Assembly: GCF_900185615.1 (NCBI RefSeq)
Contig: NZ_FYAK01000006.1
Span: 1-64,000, forward strand
From: Photobacterium malacitanum
GTDB lineage: Bacteria; Pseudomonadota; Gammaproteobacteria; Enterobacterales; Vibrionaceae
Reading direction: 5' to 3'
Length of the DNA stretch: 64,000 nt
Position 1 is the stretch's first letter; each line of letters starts with the position of its first letter. A model generated the notes under the pieces. That model saw only the letters and a list, made by a program, of their open reading frames with translations, searched no databases and was not told the DNA's origin. The position numbers and the translations under genes are program-made. Shown in pieces: positions 23,253 to 33,412 of the stretch.

Positions 23253-24272
23253 TTATGGGCGCGCAACAAAACCTACGGCATGATACGCTTGTTTCAACAC
23301 TTCAGCAGCGCGGGCTGATGCTTTTTCTGCACCGGCTTTCATCACGCTATCAAGGTAGGCACGATCACCACGAATACGATGATATTCAGCTTGTACTGGC
23401 TCTAGCATTGCCACTAACGCTTCACCAACATCTTTCTTAAATGGGCCGTACATTTCAACACCAGCATACTGAGCTTCAATTTCAGCAAATGTTTTGCCAG
23501 TTGCAGCAGAATACAACCCCATTAGATTTGAAATACCCGCTTTTTGTTCAATATCATGGGCGATACGTGGTGGCATTTCTGCGTCGGTTTGGGCTTTATT
23601 AATTTTCTTTAGAATCGACTTAGGATCTTCTAATAGTGTAATCACGTTCTTGCGATTATCATCTGACTTAGACATTTTCTTAGTCGCATCTTGTAGGCTC
23701 ATCACTCGCGCACCAACCGTTGGAATATACGGTTCTGGTACTTGAAAGATTGGGCTTTCAGGGGTGCTGTAAAGATTATTAAAGCGAGTTGCGATATCAC
23801 GCGCTAATTCTAAATGTTGCTTTTGATCGCTACCGACAGGCACTTGATGGGCGCCATACAATAGAATATCGGCCGCCATCAGTACTGGGTAGCCAAACAA
23901 ACCGGCGTTAACATCATTGGCATGACGGGCTGATTTGTCTTTAAATTGCGTCATACGACTTAACTCACCCATTTGGGTGTAGCAATTTAATAACCAACCA
24001 AGCTGAGCATGTTCTGGTACATGAGACTGTACAAACAAAGTGCTTTTGTTTGGATCTACACCCACAGCTAAACAGATAGATAAAGCGTCTAAAGTTGCTT
24101 CATGAAGCGCTTTAGGATCTTGTCGTACCGTAATGGCATGTAAGTCAACCACACAATACTGACAATCATAATCATCCTGCATCTGTTCCCACTGACGCAG
24201 CGCACCAAGGTAGTTGCCGATACTCAATTCACCAGAAGGCTGTACGCCACTTAATACAATGGGTTTACTCAT
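23253..24272 (-). CDS. trpS: Tryptophanyl-tRNA synthetase
   Basis: This class I aminoacyl-tRNA synthetase charges tRNA-Trp. It has 339 residues (E. coli 334). The HIGH-equivalent is [13 protein letters not shown] near residues 13-25 and the KMSKS loop is [13 protein letters not shown] near 197. [16 protein letters not shown] lies between them. It is downstream of rpe-gph on the same strand, the dam-rpe-gph-trpS order of E. coli, with a 103-base gap from gph. Confidence 0.98.
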   Translation of the reverse strand: MSKPIVLSGVQPSGELSIGNYLGALRQWEQMQDDYDCQYCVVDLHAITVRQDPKALHEATLDALSICLAVGVDPNKSTLFVQSHVPEHAQLGWLLNCYTQMGELSRMTQFKDKSARHANDVNAGLFGYPVLMAADILLYGAHQVPVGSDQKQHLELARDIATRFNNLYSTPESPIFQVPEPYIPTVGARVMSLQDATKKMSKSDDNRKNVITLLEDPKSILKKINKAQTDAEMPPRIAHDIEQKAGISNLMGLYSAATGKTFAEIEAQYAGVEMYGPFKKDVGEALVAMLEPVQAEYHRIRGDRAYLDSVMKAGAEKASARAAEVLKQAYHAVGFVARP

Positions 24273-24375
24273 GATCAGGCTGTCCTGTTAATATCTTTAA
24301 TTGTATTGACGAAAGGCACTAATAACACCGTTATCAGCACCTCAATTGTTGTTTTTTAGTGTACACCTTAATGTA

Positions 24376-25074
24376 CTAGCAGCCTAGTTTAACCACATCA
24401 AGTAGTTGCTTGAAGTGATCACAAACAACATCAGGCCCACTATCACTGATTGGCTGACCATAGTTATAACCATAAGTCAGTCCTAGTGAACGGCAATGTG
24501 CTGCTTTAGCTGCCAAAATATCATTGCGCGAATCGCCGACCATCAACAGTTCAGCTGCAGCAATATGATGTTTTTCCATCAACCAATGCAATGCAAACGG
24601 ATCAGGTTTTTTTAATGGAAAGGTATCGCCACCAATGACATCTACAAAATAATCACTCAAGCCGTGCTCTTCTAGCAAATGAGGGACAAATTGTGATGGC
24701 TTATTGGTCACAATAGCCATCGCTACACCCGCTTGATGTAAGTTGGCTAAGGTGGTTTTTACATTTGCATACAAGGCACTTTTTTGATGGCCACCAGCTG
24801 CATAATAATGGTCAAACAACTCACGGGCTTGACGATGTAACGCTGGATCTAACTGTGGATCGACATCAATGCTACGACTTAACGCGCGACCAATCAAAAT
24901 ATCAGCGCCATTGCCAATCCACGTCGTTACTTGCTCAACCGTTACCCCTTCACGACCAAGATGACGCATGGTCAAATCAGCAGCATCGGCTAAATCAGGG
25001 ACGCTATCAAGTAAAGTACCGTCTAAGTCAAACGCGATAAATTTGATATTCTCAATCACATTGCTAGCAATCAT
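24376..25074 (-). CDS. gph: Phosphoglycolate phosphatase
   Basis: This HAD-superfamily phosphatase removes 2-phosphoglycolate formed during repair of oxidised DNA 3' ends. It has 232 residues. HAD motif I is FDLDGTLLDSVPDLADA near residue 15, motif II is IVTNKPSQF near 122, and motif III/IV is KKPDPFALHW followed by MVGDSRNDILAAKAA. Its start overlaps the rpe stop by one base (TAATG), so translation is coupled. Confidence 0.96.
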   Translation of the reverse strand: MIASNVIENIKFIAFDLDGTLLDSVPDLADAADLTMRHLGREGVTVEQVTTWIGNGADILIGRALSRSIDVDPQLDPALHRQARELFDHYYAAGGHQKSALYANVKTTLANLHQAGVAMAIVTNKPSQFVPHLLEEHGLSDYFVDVIGGDTFPLKKPDPFALHWLMEKHHIAAAELLMVGDSRNDILAAKAAHCRSLGLTYGYNYGQPISDSGPDVVCDHFKQLLDVVKLGC

Positions 25075-25748
25075 TAACGCTTAGCCTCAGCTAACTGTAC
25101 ACGCATCTTATCAATCGCGACTTTATAATCTGGCTCATTAAAAATAGCAGAGCCGGCAACAAACATATCAGCACCAGCTGCGGCAATTTCAGCAATATTG
25201 TCAACATTAACACCACCATCAACTTCTAAGCGAATATCACGGCCTGAAGCATCAATACGCTGACGTACTTGGCGTAGTTTATCAAGTGTGCTTGGAATAA
25301 ATGATTGACCACCAAAGCCTGGGTTAACTGACATGATCAAAATCATATCAACTTTATCCATAATATAATCAAGGTGATGTAATGGTGTTGCAGGATTAAA
25401 TACAACACCCGCTTTACAGCCATGTTCTTTAATTAATTGCAGAGTGCGATCAATATGATCTGTAGCTTCAACATGAAACGTGATCATGCTGGCGCCCGCT
25501 TTAGCAAAATCAGGAATAATACGATCGACAGGTTTTACCATTAAATGCACATCAATCGGTGCAGTAATACCGTAGTCGCGTAATGCTTTACAGATCGGCG
25601 CACCAAACGACAGGTTTGGCACAAAGTGATTATCCATAACATCAAAATGGATAACATCAGCACCTGCTGCCAAGACATTTGCGACATCTTCGCCTAAACG
25701 GGCAAAATCAGCAGACAAAATAGATGGAGCGATCAAAAAGTCGTTCAT
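25074..25748 (-). CDS. rpe: Ribulose-phosphate 3-epimerase
   Basis: Rpe interconverts ribulose-5-phosphate and xylulose-5-phosphate in the pentose phosphate pathway. The start at 25748 ([21 protein letters not shown]) gives 224 residues, the family length, with GAGAGG upstream; a longer in-frame start is rejected. Metal ligands are in [14 protein letters not shown] and [20 protein letters not shown] is also conserved. The TIM barrel is complete. Confidence 0.98.
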   Translation of the reverse strand: MNDFLIAPSILSADFARLGEDVANVLAAGADVIHFDVMDNHFVPNLSFGAPICKALRDYGITAPIDVHLMVKPVDRIIPDFAKAGASMITFHVEATDHIDRTLQLIKEHGCKAGVVFNPATPLHHLDYIMDKVDMILIMSVNPGFGGQSFIPSTLDKLRQVRQRIDASGRDIRLEVDGGVNVDNIAEIAAAGADMFVAGSAIFNEPDYKVAIDKMRVQLAEAKR

Positions 25749-25949
25749 GTTTAGCCTCTCTACACTAGCGATAAAAATAACAAGCTCGACCAACCAAGCC
25801 TATAAACTGCTGCCAGTCTACCCGATCCCCTAAGTGTTGTCTTACTGGATTTATTGATTGCTGCAGTTAACCATAATTATCAATTCGACTACCGATAGAG
25901 GAACTACAATCAACAAAGACTGCAGCAGATATACAAAGGAAGAAAATGC

Positions 25950-26147
25950 ATGCACTCACGTACTAACGCAGTATGGAAAATAATAAAAAGTGTTTTAGCG
26001 GCATTATTTGGAGTGCAATCACAACAACAGCGTCGTCAAGACTTCAACCAGCAAAGTCCATGGCCATTTATCATTATTGGAGGGATAGTTATTGTCGGTT
26101 TTGTGGTGATTGTAATTGCTATTGCCCGTCAGGCAACAGCAATCTAA
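25950..26147 (+). CDS. DUF2970 family small membrane protein
   Basis: This 65-residue protein has a short basic N-terminus (WKIIKSVLAALFGVQSQQQRRQDF) and one transmembrane segment near residues 38-60 (PWPFIIIGGIVIVGFVVIVIAI), which is the DUF2970 pattern. Function is unknown. AAGGAAG lies upstream of the ATG. It is on the opposite strand to its neighbours: divergent from rpe and convergent with dam, with only 9 bases between the stops. Confidence 0.85.
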   Translation: MHSRTNAVWKIIKSVLAALFGVQSQQQRRQDFNQQSPWPFIIIGGIVIVGFVVIVIAIARQATAI

Positions 26148-26156
26148 ATATTCGCT

Positions 26157-26999
26157 CTATTGGTTATCGCTATCGGTTGCAGCCGTTGTTTTAAATAAAG
26201 CTAACAATTCATCGACTTTATTACGACCACCACCATTACGACTAATGGTACGTTTAACTCGCACCACGGATAAATCGGCGCCAGTATATAAACGCCGAGT
26301 TAATGGCGTATCATGATTAGAGATTAATACCGGAATATCGCGCTCAGTAGCGGCTTTCTCTGCCACATCAGCCAAGGTCGCTTGATCGTCCAAACTAAAA
26401 CCATTACCTGAATAAGAGGTAAAGTTAGCCGTGGTCGATAAGGGCGCATACGGTGGATCACAATAAATCACACTGCCTTTACGGGCTCGTGAAAATGTCT
26501 GGCTATAACCTTCACACACAAAAGTCGCACGTTTAGCTTTTTCCGAAAAGTAATACATCTCAGCTTCTGGAAAGTACGGTTTTTTGTACGAACCAAAGGG
26601 AACATTAAAACCGCCCTTTTTATTGTAACGGCACAAACCATTAAAACCATGACGATTTAAATAAAGAAAATAAATCGAACGCTGATAAGGATCGGTGCTG
26701 TTATTAAACTCTTCTCGAATGCTTAAATAGGCCGCTTTAGTATTATATTCCGGTGTAAATAATCGGCGTACATCTTCAATGTATCGCTCCGGCTCTTGCT
26801 TAATAATATTATATAAATTAATCAGATCAGGATTAATATCTGCTAATAAGTAGTGCTCATAATCAGTGTTTAAAAATACTGAACCAGCACCCACGAAGGG
26901 CTCTACCAATTTACGCGCAGGCGGTAGGTGTCGTTTAATATCCTCGACCAGAGAGTACTTACCTCCAGCCCATTTCAGGAATGCACGATGCTTTTTCAT
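26157..26999 (-). CDS. dam: DNA adenine methyltransferase
   Basis: Dam methylates the adenine of GATC for mismatch-repair strand discrimination and replication timing. It has 280 residues (E. coli 278). The AdoMet motif FLKWAGGKYSLVEDI is at residues 7-21 and the catalytic motif VIYCDPPYAPL is near residue 180 (DPPY). GRYNKKGG-like CRYNKKGGFNVPFG is also present. It lies downstream of damX with a 108-base gap. It is essential in Vibrio, according to what is known for V. cholerae. Confidence 0.98.
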   Translation of the reverse strand: MKKHRAFLKWAGGKYSLVEDIKRHLPPARKLVEPFVGAGSVFLNTDYEHYLLADINPDLINLYNIIKQEPERYIEDVRRLFTPEYNTKAAYLSIREEFNNSTDPYQRSIYFLYLNRHGFNGLCRYNKKGGFNVPFGSYKKPYFPEAEMYYFSEKAKRATFVCEGYSQTFSRARKGSVIYCDPPYAPLSTTANFTSYSGNGFSLDDQATLADVAEKAATERDIPVLISNHDTPLTRRLYTGADLSVVRVKRTISRNGGGRNKVDELLALFKTTAATDSDNQ

Positions 27000-27107
27000 T
27001 AAGCTGACCCACCACCACTTACAAGAATGCCACGAAAGGTCGCGGATTGTACCTCATTTACACCCAATGCTGATACCAATTAGGATAAATAACTATGATT
27101 AATGGCT

Positions 27108-28544
27108 TTATTTTAAGCGATTCATTTCTTGTTGAATATGTCGATAAGGTTTCAACCACGGTTTTAGCTGTTGCAATGTGGTCGGCAATTGACTTTTTGC
27201 CGTGCGGGCTTGAGCTGCTGTCGCATAATTCCCTGTCACTACGATAAACCATGGCCGTTGATTACGTTCAGTCTGATAAATCATTGCAGCAGTCATGTTG
27301 TGGGTGCTAATAAATTCTGCAGCAGCGGCAAGGCTTTGAGTTGCGGCAAGTTGTAATGCGTAATGACTTGGCTTTACTGCCGCTAATTTTTGCTGATCAG
27401 CGGCTAATTTAAGCGACCAATCAAGTGTAGAGACTGAGGCTAATGGTGTGGTTACAGTTGCAGGTCGTACAGAGGTATCTGTTACATCTGCTGCGGCGAC
27501 TGTTGGAGTAGCAACCGCCGTCGAGGTGACAGGGGTCGCTTCTGTCGCTTCTGTCGCGATAGGATGCCCCTGCAGCGCTTGATCGTCAATCATGGCATCA
27601 ATTTGTTGCTCTGAGATAACAATCCGCTCATGAGTATTTTCTTCTTTACGTCCAACCGTTAAACCTTGAGTATGCACTTGTGGCGGTAATGGCGCATCAT
27701 CAAATGTTACCGTAGCAGTCACAGCGGGTATGGCAGTTGGAGTTTGAGTCTTCGTTTTAGTGTGAGAACTGATGGTCATTAAACCATATCCTGCAATCGC
27801 CACAGCGATCACCGCTAATACTATCACTAGCGCTAACAATGGTTTTTTAGAAGCCTTTGAGGTCATATTCACACCTTCTGAGTGAGGAAGATTATGCAGC
27901 GCACCCGGCCGCGAAATAACAGTCAACAAACGCTGCTTTAGTGTTGGTCGACAAGCCGTGGTTAGGTCATCATTACCAACTAACAATTCGGTAAATAAAA
28001 CCGCTTCTTGATGGCTAAAATCATCAATATCTAACGCTAACGGAATAATACCAGAGCCATGGCTAACCTGAGCTAAAGTCTGGTTTAACTCACTATGATT
28101 AGCAAATAATACAATATTAAGCTGTAGCTGTGGCTGCTGTTTTGCATACAGGGATAATGCCCATAATTCAGCAATCAAATTGGCACTCAATAAATGTGCA
28201 TCATCAATAACCACCATCAGTTTCTGCGGTTGATTAGCTAATAAATGCTCAGCACTTTGACATAACGAATCATGTTCGTTAAACATCGCATGGCTAACAA
28301 ATTGCTGCAGTAATAGAGTTCGATGCTGAGTATCGGTTTGTCCAGGCTGACACATCAATAAAACGTGATGGCAGTCAGTGGCATAGTGTTCAAGGAAAGA
28401 GTGTGCAAGCCAAGTTTTACCTGAGCCTTGAGCACCAGAAAGGTGAAGAAGGTGAGAGCCAAACCGAGTAATAAATCGAACTCGAGTCAGCAACTGGATC
28501 TGACTTTCCAGATCCAGATTTTTTGCTTTCGTCATGCTGGTCAT
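27108..28544 (-). CDS. damX: Cell division protein DamX (AAA + SPOR)
   Basis: DamX is a bitopic inner-membrane protein that localises to the septum through its SPOR domain, which binds denuded peptidoglycan. It has about 478 residues. An N-terminal AAA-like domain has Walker A SGAQGSGKTWLAH (near 40) and LMVVIDDAHLL. A transmembrane helix follows near residue 235 (LLALVIVLAVIAVAIAGYGLM), then a Thr/Ala/Val-rich periplasmic linker and a C-terminal SPOR domain (YALQLAATQSLAAAAEFI to the end). No clear ribosome-binding site separates ATG 28544 from ATG 28535. Confidence 0.92.
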   Translation of the reverse strand: MTSMTKAKNLDLESQIQLLTRVRFITRFGSHLLHLSGAQGSGKTWLAHSFLEHYATDCHHVLLMCQPGQTDTQHRTLLLQQFVSHAMFNEHDSLCQSAEHLLANQPQKLMVVIDDAHLLSANLIAELWALSLYAKQQPQLQLNIVLFANHSELNQTLAQVSHGSGIIPLALDIDDFSHQEAVLFTELLVGNDDLTTACRPTLKQRLLTVISRPGALHNLPHSEGVNMTSKASKKPLLALVIVLAVIAVAIAGYGLMTISSHTKTKTQTPTAIPAVTATVTFDDAPLPPQVHTQGLTVGRKEENTHERIVISEQQIDAMIDDQALQGHPIATEATEATPVTSTAVATPTVAAADVTDTSVRPATVTTPLASVSTLDWSLKLAADQQKLAAVKPSHYALQLAATQSLAAAAEFISTHNMTAAMIYQTERNQRPWFIVVTGNYATAAQARTAKSQLPTTLQQLKPWLKPYRHIQQEMNRLK

Positions 28545-28558
28545 CAATGTGCTACAAC

Positions 28559-29638
28559 TTAGCGGCCAATAACATCCTGAAGCACATCAAAAGGCACATC
28601 AGCCACAACCTCAGCAGCACCAATCGCTGTCGGTAATACTAAGCGTAGCTGACCTGACAATACTTTTTTATCTCGCATCATGTGCTTGATAAAATCGTCA
28701 AAAACCATAGTGTCAGGCGCAACAACGGGCAAATTTGCTCGCTGATGTAACGTGATAATTCGCATCACATCGGCATCACTGATCAATCCTTGCTTTGCGG
28801 CAGTATGTGCTGCGAGAACTGTACCTGCTGACACCGCTTCGCCATGCAGCCAGTTACCATAACCCATCTCTGCCTCAATAGCGTGACCAAAAGTATGGCC
28901 AAGATTGAGTAACGCCCTAACACCTGACTCTTTTTCATCGGCAGCAACAACATCAGCTTTAATCTGACAACAACGGCTAATGGCGTAACATAACGCATCA
29001 TTATCCAGTGCATGTAAGCGCTCAATGTTATTTTCTAACCAAACAAAAAAATCATAATCGGCAATAATGCCGTACTTGATAACTTCAGCCAACCCTGCAG
29101 CTAACTCACGTTGAGGTAATGTCTGCAAACAATGATTATCAATAATCACTGCTTTAGGTTGATAAAAAGCACCAATCATGTTTTTACCCAAACGGTGATT
29201 AACCGCAGTTTTTCCACCAACAGATGAATCAACTTGTGCTAACAATGTTGTTGGCACTTGAATAAAATCAACCCCTCGTTGGTAACTTGCCGCCGCAAAG
29301 CCAACAAGATCACCAATTACGCCGCCACCTAAAGCAACTAAAACCACATCTCGGCCATAATTACCTTCCAGTAAAAATGTCATGATGTGATTAAACGTAT
29401 CGAGGGTTTTGTATTGTTCACCATCAGGCAGAGAAAGTAGTGCCACTTGGCACGATAATGAACTGATGGTAGCCATTACTTGATCCGCATATAACGGGGC
29501 AATGGTGTCATTGCTGACCACAACTACTCGTTTACCTGCAGATATCGCAGATGCAAACAACGCCGAGTTGTCGAACAACTCGGCGCCAATTGAAATAGGG
29601 TAGCTTCTGTCATCTAAATTGACATTGATCCGTTCCAT
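28559..29638 (-). CDS. aroB: 3-Dehydroquinate synthase
   Basis: AroB converts DAHP to 3-dehydroquinate, step two of the shikimate pathway, using NAD+ and Zn2+/Co2+. It has 359 residues (E. coli 362). The NAD site [19 protein letters not shown] is near residue 104, with [20 protein letters not shown] and metal-ligand [14 protein letters not shown] near 245. It is 23 bases after aroK and 14 before damX, in the usual superoperon. Confidence 0.98.
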   Translation of the reverse strand: MERINVNLDDRSYPISIGAELFDNSALFASAISAGKRVVVVSNDTIAPLYADQVMATISSLSCQVALLSLPDGEQYKTLDTFNHIMTFLLEGNYGRDVVLVALGGGVIGDLVGFAAASYQRGVDFIQVPTTLLAQVDSSVGGKTAVNHRLGKNMIGAFYQPKAVIIDNHCLQTLPQRELAAGLAEVIKYGIIADYDFFVWLENNIERLHALDNDALCYAISRCCQIKADVVAADEKESGVRALLNLGHTFGHAIEAEMGYGNWLHGEAVSAGTVLAAHTAAKQGLISDADVMRIITLHQRANLPVVAPDTMVFDDFIKHMMRDKKVLSGQLRLVLPTAIGAAEVVADVPFDVLQDVIGR

Positions 29639-29661
29639 GGTCAGCTTCTCTTTTTAATTAA

Positions 29662-30180
29662 TTAACGCTCTTCCAGCATCTTGATGATTTGGTTAGCAAC
29701 TACTTTCGCACTTTGATCATCAGTACGAACAACGTAGTCAGCAACCTCTTCATACAATGGGTTACGCTCTGCTGCTAATTCTTCAAGAACTTCACGAGGA
29801 GTGTCAGTTTGAAGTAATGGGCGTTTTTTATCACGTTGAGTACGAGCTAATTGCTTTTCAATAGTCGTCTCTAGATAAACAACGATACCACGAGCAGACA
29901 GGCGATTACGGTTCTCTTTATTAATAACAGAGCCGCCACCCGTTGCCAGAACAATACCTTGTTCTTGGGTTAGATCATCAATAACTGTTTCTTCGCGAAC
30001 ACGGAAGCCGTCTTCACCTTCAACATCAAACACCCAACTAATATCAGCGCCAGTACGTTCTTCGATTACAGTATCTGAGTCAAAGAACTCCATATGCAAC
30101 TGTTGTGCTAGGTGTCTACCAATTGTGCTTTTGCCGGCACCCATCGGGCCAACCAAGAAAATATTTCGTTTTTCAGCCAT
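29662..30180 (-). CDS. aroK: Shikimate kinase I
   Basis: AroK phosphorylates shikimate at the 3-hydroxyl with ATP. It has 172 residues (E. coli 173) and begins [22 protein letters not shown]; the P-loop is GPMGAGKS at residues 11-18. The shikimate-binding [17 protein letters not shown] and LATGGGSV segments are present. A 386-base region separates it from pilQ, so aroK probably has its own promoter. Confidence 0.98.
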   Translation of the reverse strand: MAEKRNIFLVGPMGAGKSTIGRHLAQQLHMEFFDSDTVIEERTGADISWVFDVEGEDGFRVREETVIDDLTQEQGIVLATGGGSVINKENRNRLSARGIVVYLETTIEKQLARTQRDKKRPLLQTDTPREVLEELAAERNPLYEEVADYVVRTDDQSAKVVANQIIKMLEER

Positions 30181-30566
30181 TTTAGCAATTTACGCGCGGT
30201 TAATAAAACGACACCACCCGCAGGCTCTATTAAAATAAGCCCGAGGCGCCAAGTTCCTCACATATAATTCGTGATAAGACAGAAAATTATCTCAGGACTG
30301 ACTACTATTTTGCAATAGCTAGTCGACATCAATCGATATTTTATTAAGCCTGTCTTACCCACAGAGGTTGCCATAATGGCTCACCAAAGGTCTAAGGTCA
30401 ATCGTATTAAGCTCGTAAATATCTTGTTAACGGCCCATCAACACGCTTAACGCCCAACCCACAACCTTCTTTAACCATAGGAAATAAAAAGGTTTTAATC
30501 TATTTCCGCCCAGCTTTAACACTGATTATAGCCATTCTCTGCAGGGCGGTTCTGAAAGTGAAAAAA
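30181..30566 (-). other. pilQ-aroK intergenic region
   Basis: This 386-base spacer lies inside the pil-aroKB-damX order. A weak inverted repeat GGAAATA/TATTTCC (30480-30486 with 30501-30507) with a U-rich loop lies about 60 bases after pilQ and might attenuate read-through. I see no gene. Two short ORFs (about 24 codons each) lack ribosome-binding sites. Confidence 0.35.
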
Positions 30567-32288
30567 TTATTGCATCACGATTTTTGGAGTCACAAAAATC
30601 AATAATTCACGCTTTCCAAGTTCTTCCATTTTATGCCTAAATAATGCACCAAGCACCGGAATATCACCAAGAACGGGCACCTTACGAATACTGTTGTTAA
30701 TTTGATTTTGATAAATACCGCCCAATACCACTGTTTCGCCATTATTGACTAACACCTGAGTACCAATACGCTGAGTTTTAATCGCCACTGCTGTACCGAC
30801 CCCAGTTGGCACTTCTTCCCCTTTGCTGTCTTGGGTCACTTCTAAATCTAATACTAATTTATTATCTGGTGTAATTTGCGGAGTCACCATCAAACTGAGG
30901 ACGGCTTTTTTAAAATCAACCGATACAGCTCCACTCGATGATGCCTCTAGATATGGAATCTCAGTACCTTGTTCGATATAAGCCGTCTTTTTGTTGGTCG
31001 TCATCAGCCGCGGACTAGAAATAATTTCTGCTTTACGCTCTGACTGCAACGCTGACAATTCAAGATCTAATAGCACATTACCTAACTTTGCCACTTGAAA
31101 TGCAATACTTGCTGCCCCAGCTTGAGTCGCACCTAAATTAACATTAAGAAAATCATCAACGGTGGTGTCATCTAATAAACCGGAGCTACCAAGATTACCT
31201 TCAATTGAGCCACCGATAGTGGTATCGCCATCGATACTTGATACTCCCCAGCGAACACCAAGCTCATCAATATTACCTTCATCAATGGTGACAATACGTG
31301 CTTCAATTTGGACCTGCTTTACCGGAATATCTAGTGCTAATACGATATCTTTGATACTGGCGATACTTTCGGGTGTATCTTTAATTATTAATGCGTTAGT
31401 TCGCTCATCGACATGTAACGAACCACGCTCAGATAGCATTCCCACCCCATCACTTGAACCACTCAATAACTCGGAAATATCCGTCGCTTTGGCGTAATTA
31501 ATCTGAATTAATTCAGAACGTAGACTGGCTAATTCTTGTTGCTTGCGTGCCGTTTCCATTACTTGATGCTCATTCGCTGCTAGTTCAGCCTTGGGCGCGA
31601 CCAATAACACCGAACCACGGACACGTTTATCTAAACCTTTAGCTTGCAGAATAATATCCAGTACTTGTGGCCACGGCACGTTATCTAATCGCAGTGTAAC
31701 GTTACCGCTAACTGTATCTGCAACCACTAAGTTGAAATCATTATAATCGGCAATAAGCTGTAAAACGTTACGCACAGGTATATCTTGAAAATTAATCGAA
31801 ATTGGCTTGCCTTTGTAAGAGACATTACCTTTCGTTGCGGTTGATGCTGCTTTAGGTTGTACCCGTTTAATTAACGTCACTTCAAGGGTATTGCCTCGAA
31901 TACGATAATCGTAGTCATAGCCACCGGTTAGATTAAATACAAACCGTGCTCCACGAGGAATATTACTCGTATCAATGCTATTAACGACGGTCGCGAAATC
32001 AACCACATCAAGCGTATGAATTTGTTCATTGGTCAATTGCGTATCAAAGATATCCAATTGCAACTGTTTGCCTTGGCGACGAAAATCAACCAGCGACTGT
32101 GGCTGCTTTAATTTGACGCTTAACACACCTCGGCCCTTACTATCACGTCGAAATTCAATATCTTGAACCTGATTAGTGATTCCACTCGCTGGCGCTGCAG
32201 TGACACTGGTAATTGTAAATAACCCCCAGCACATTAACCATACACTGACGAAAATCTGGCGACTAAACCCCCATGTATTCCCTTTCAT
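30567..32288 (-). CDS. pilQ: Type IV pilus secretin PilQ
   Basis: PilQ forms the outer-membrane secretin ring through which type IV pili pass; in vibrios this is the DNA-uptake pilus. It has 573 residues. A signal peptide (about 1-31, ending TSVTAAPA) is followed by an AMIN domain (SVKLKQPQSLVDFRRQGKQ), STN/N0-N1 domains (PVRNVLQLIADYNDFNLVVAD) and the secretin core (VQIEARIVTIDEG, ISSPRLMTTNKKTAYIEQG, VLGGIYQNQ). Only one AMIN domain is evident, so it is on the short side. Confidence 0.97.
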   Translation of the reverse strand: MKGNTWGFSRQIFVSVWLMCWGLFTITSVTAAPASGITNQVQDIEFRRDSKGRGVLSVKLKQPQSLVDFRRQGKQLQLDIFDTQLTNEQIHTLDVVDFATVVNSIDTSNIPRGARFVFNLTGGYDYDYRIRGNTLEVTLIKRVQPKAASTATKGNVSYKGKPISINFQDIPVRNVLQLIADYNDFNLVVADTVSGNVTLRLDNVPWPQVLDIILQAKGLDKRVRGSVLLVAPKAELAANEHQVMETARKQQELASLRSELIQINYAKATDISELLSGSSDGVGMLSERGSLHVDERTNALIIKDTPESIASIKDIVLALDIPVKQVQIEARIVTIDEGNIDELGVRWGVSSIDGDTTIGGSIEGNLGSSGLLDDTTVDDFLNVNLGATQAGAASIAFQVAKLGNVLLDLELSALQSERKAEIISSPRLMTTNKKTAYIEQGTEIPYLEASSSGAVSVDFKKAVLSLMVTPQITPDNKLVLDLEVTQDSKGEEVPTGVGTAVAIKTQRIGTQVLVNNGETVVLGGIYQNQINNSIRKVPVLGDIPVLGALFRHKMEELGKRELLIFVTPKIVMQ

Positions 32289-32301
32289 AACTCATCCTTG
32301 A

Positions 32302-32817
32302 TTAATGCTGAACTAAAGCCAGCTTTGCAGGCCGGGTTAGCCAACAACCTTTGCCATCGGGTAATGTTTCTTCTATTTCAATGAGTTTATCACTCACTTT
32401 TATTACTTTGCCGCGATTAAGCCCAATAAACTGTCCCGGCTTAATTCTGACTAATTCACCTTTTGGGGTATAAACCAACCCCCATAATTGACGTTGATGG
32501 CCAATTGCTCCTTTCATGGTTAACTGTTCTAACGGAAACGTTTCTAATGCTGTTGGTTGATGACCTGTTTGTGGCTGCCAACAACTAATATCGGCTTGTT
32601 TAGCTAGCAATATTTCCGGCTGTGGCCTTAAAAATGGCACGCGTTTACTGGTCATTACAAACGATTCAGCGACAAAAATATAAGGATCAGCTAATGGCTT
32701 AACTTTTGCTTTAGCATGCGTGTGTGTTGTCGCTATAAACTGCTCAACTGAATCGGTATTAGCCTGACACCCCATTAACCCAATCCCTAACGGTAACAGC
32801 CATAATAATGTTCTCAT
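32302..32817 (-). CDS. pilP: Type IV pilus lipoprotein PilP
   Basis: PilP is the inner-membrane lipoprotein that links PilN/PilO to the PilQ secretin. It has 171 residues. The lipobox is GLMGC with Cys17, followed by a disordered linker and a C-terminal beta domain (LVYTPKGELVRIKPGQFIGLN). It is 10 bases after pilO and 13 before pilQ. Confidence 0.93.
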   Translation of the reverse strand: MRTLLWLLPLGIGLMGCQANTDSVEQFIATTHTHAKAKVKPLADPYIFVAESFVMTSKRVPFLRPQPEILLAKQADISCWQPQTGHQPTALETFPLEQLTMKGAIGHQRQLWGLVYTPKGELVRIKPGQFIGLNRGKVIKVSDKLIEIEETLPDGKGCWLTRPAKLALVQH

Positions 32818-32827
32818 CGCATCCTCA

Positions 32828-33412
32828 TTATTGTGGCGTTTTAAAACGGTAAGTGGTGGCTGATACCGTTAACGATAGCAACTCGTCCAAGCCTTGATTA
32901 TCCACTCGCGCTAATGCCACATTGCGTAAATTAACAATTCGAGGCAGCCTTGCTATTGCCTCTGAGAATTGGCCTATTTGTTGGTAAGATCCTGTGAGTT
33001 GCATGTTAAGCGGCAGCTCATAGTAAAGATCATGCTCTATGCGCGAAGCCCATTTAATTGATTGAAATATCAATCCATTTTTAACACCAATATCATTAAT
33101 ACTTGCGAGTAAGCTTGCTAACTCCTGCTCTTCTGGTAATTGCTCAACCACTTCTTGATAGCGACGATTAAGTTCAACGACTTGTTCTTTAACCCGTGGT
33201 AATGCGGCAACTTGCGCAGCGCGGGTCACTAATTGACTGCGTAAGGTAATTTCCTGCTGCTTTTGCTGCTCTAACGCTTCAGTTAACGGCGTCAGCCAAT
33301 ACCAATAACCAAATGCCGATAGCAGTAACGTCACAACAAAAGCAACAAGACACTGTGGCAGTAATGGCCACTCAGTGATTTCATCTAATTCTAATTCACG
33401 CCAATCAATCAT
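32828..33412 (-). CDS. pilO: Type IV pilus alignment protein PilO
   Basis: PilO is a bitopic inner-membrane protein that heterodimerises with PilN in the pilus alignment complex. The start at 33412 (MIDWRELELDEITEWPLLPQ) has GGAG 6 bases upstream and overlaps the pilN stop by 8 bases; a start 21 bases earlier is less likely. It has 194 residues, with a TM helix near 26-44 (AFVVTLLLSAFGYWYWL), a coiled coil and a periplasmic ferredoxin-like domain. Confidence 0.94.
   Translation of the reverse strand: MIDWRELELDEITEWPLLPQCLVAFVVTLLLSAFGYWYWLTPLTEALEQQKQQEITLRSQLVTRAAQVAALPRVKEQVVELNRRYQEVVEQLPEEQELASLLASINDIGVKNGLIFQSIKWASRIEHDLYYELPLNMQLTGSYQQIGQFSEAIARLPRIVNLRNVALARVDNQGLDELLSLTVSATTYRFKTPQ

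Noticed and set aside
30376..30450. 24-codon ORF on the plus strand in the pilQ-aroK gap, and a 23-codon ORF on the minus strand there
   Set aside because: There is no convincing ribosome-binding site, no codon run suggesting a leader peptide, and the length is expected by chance.
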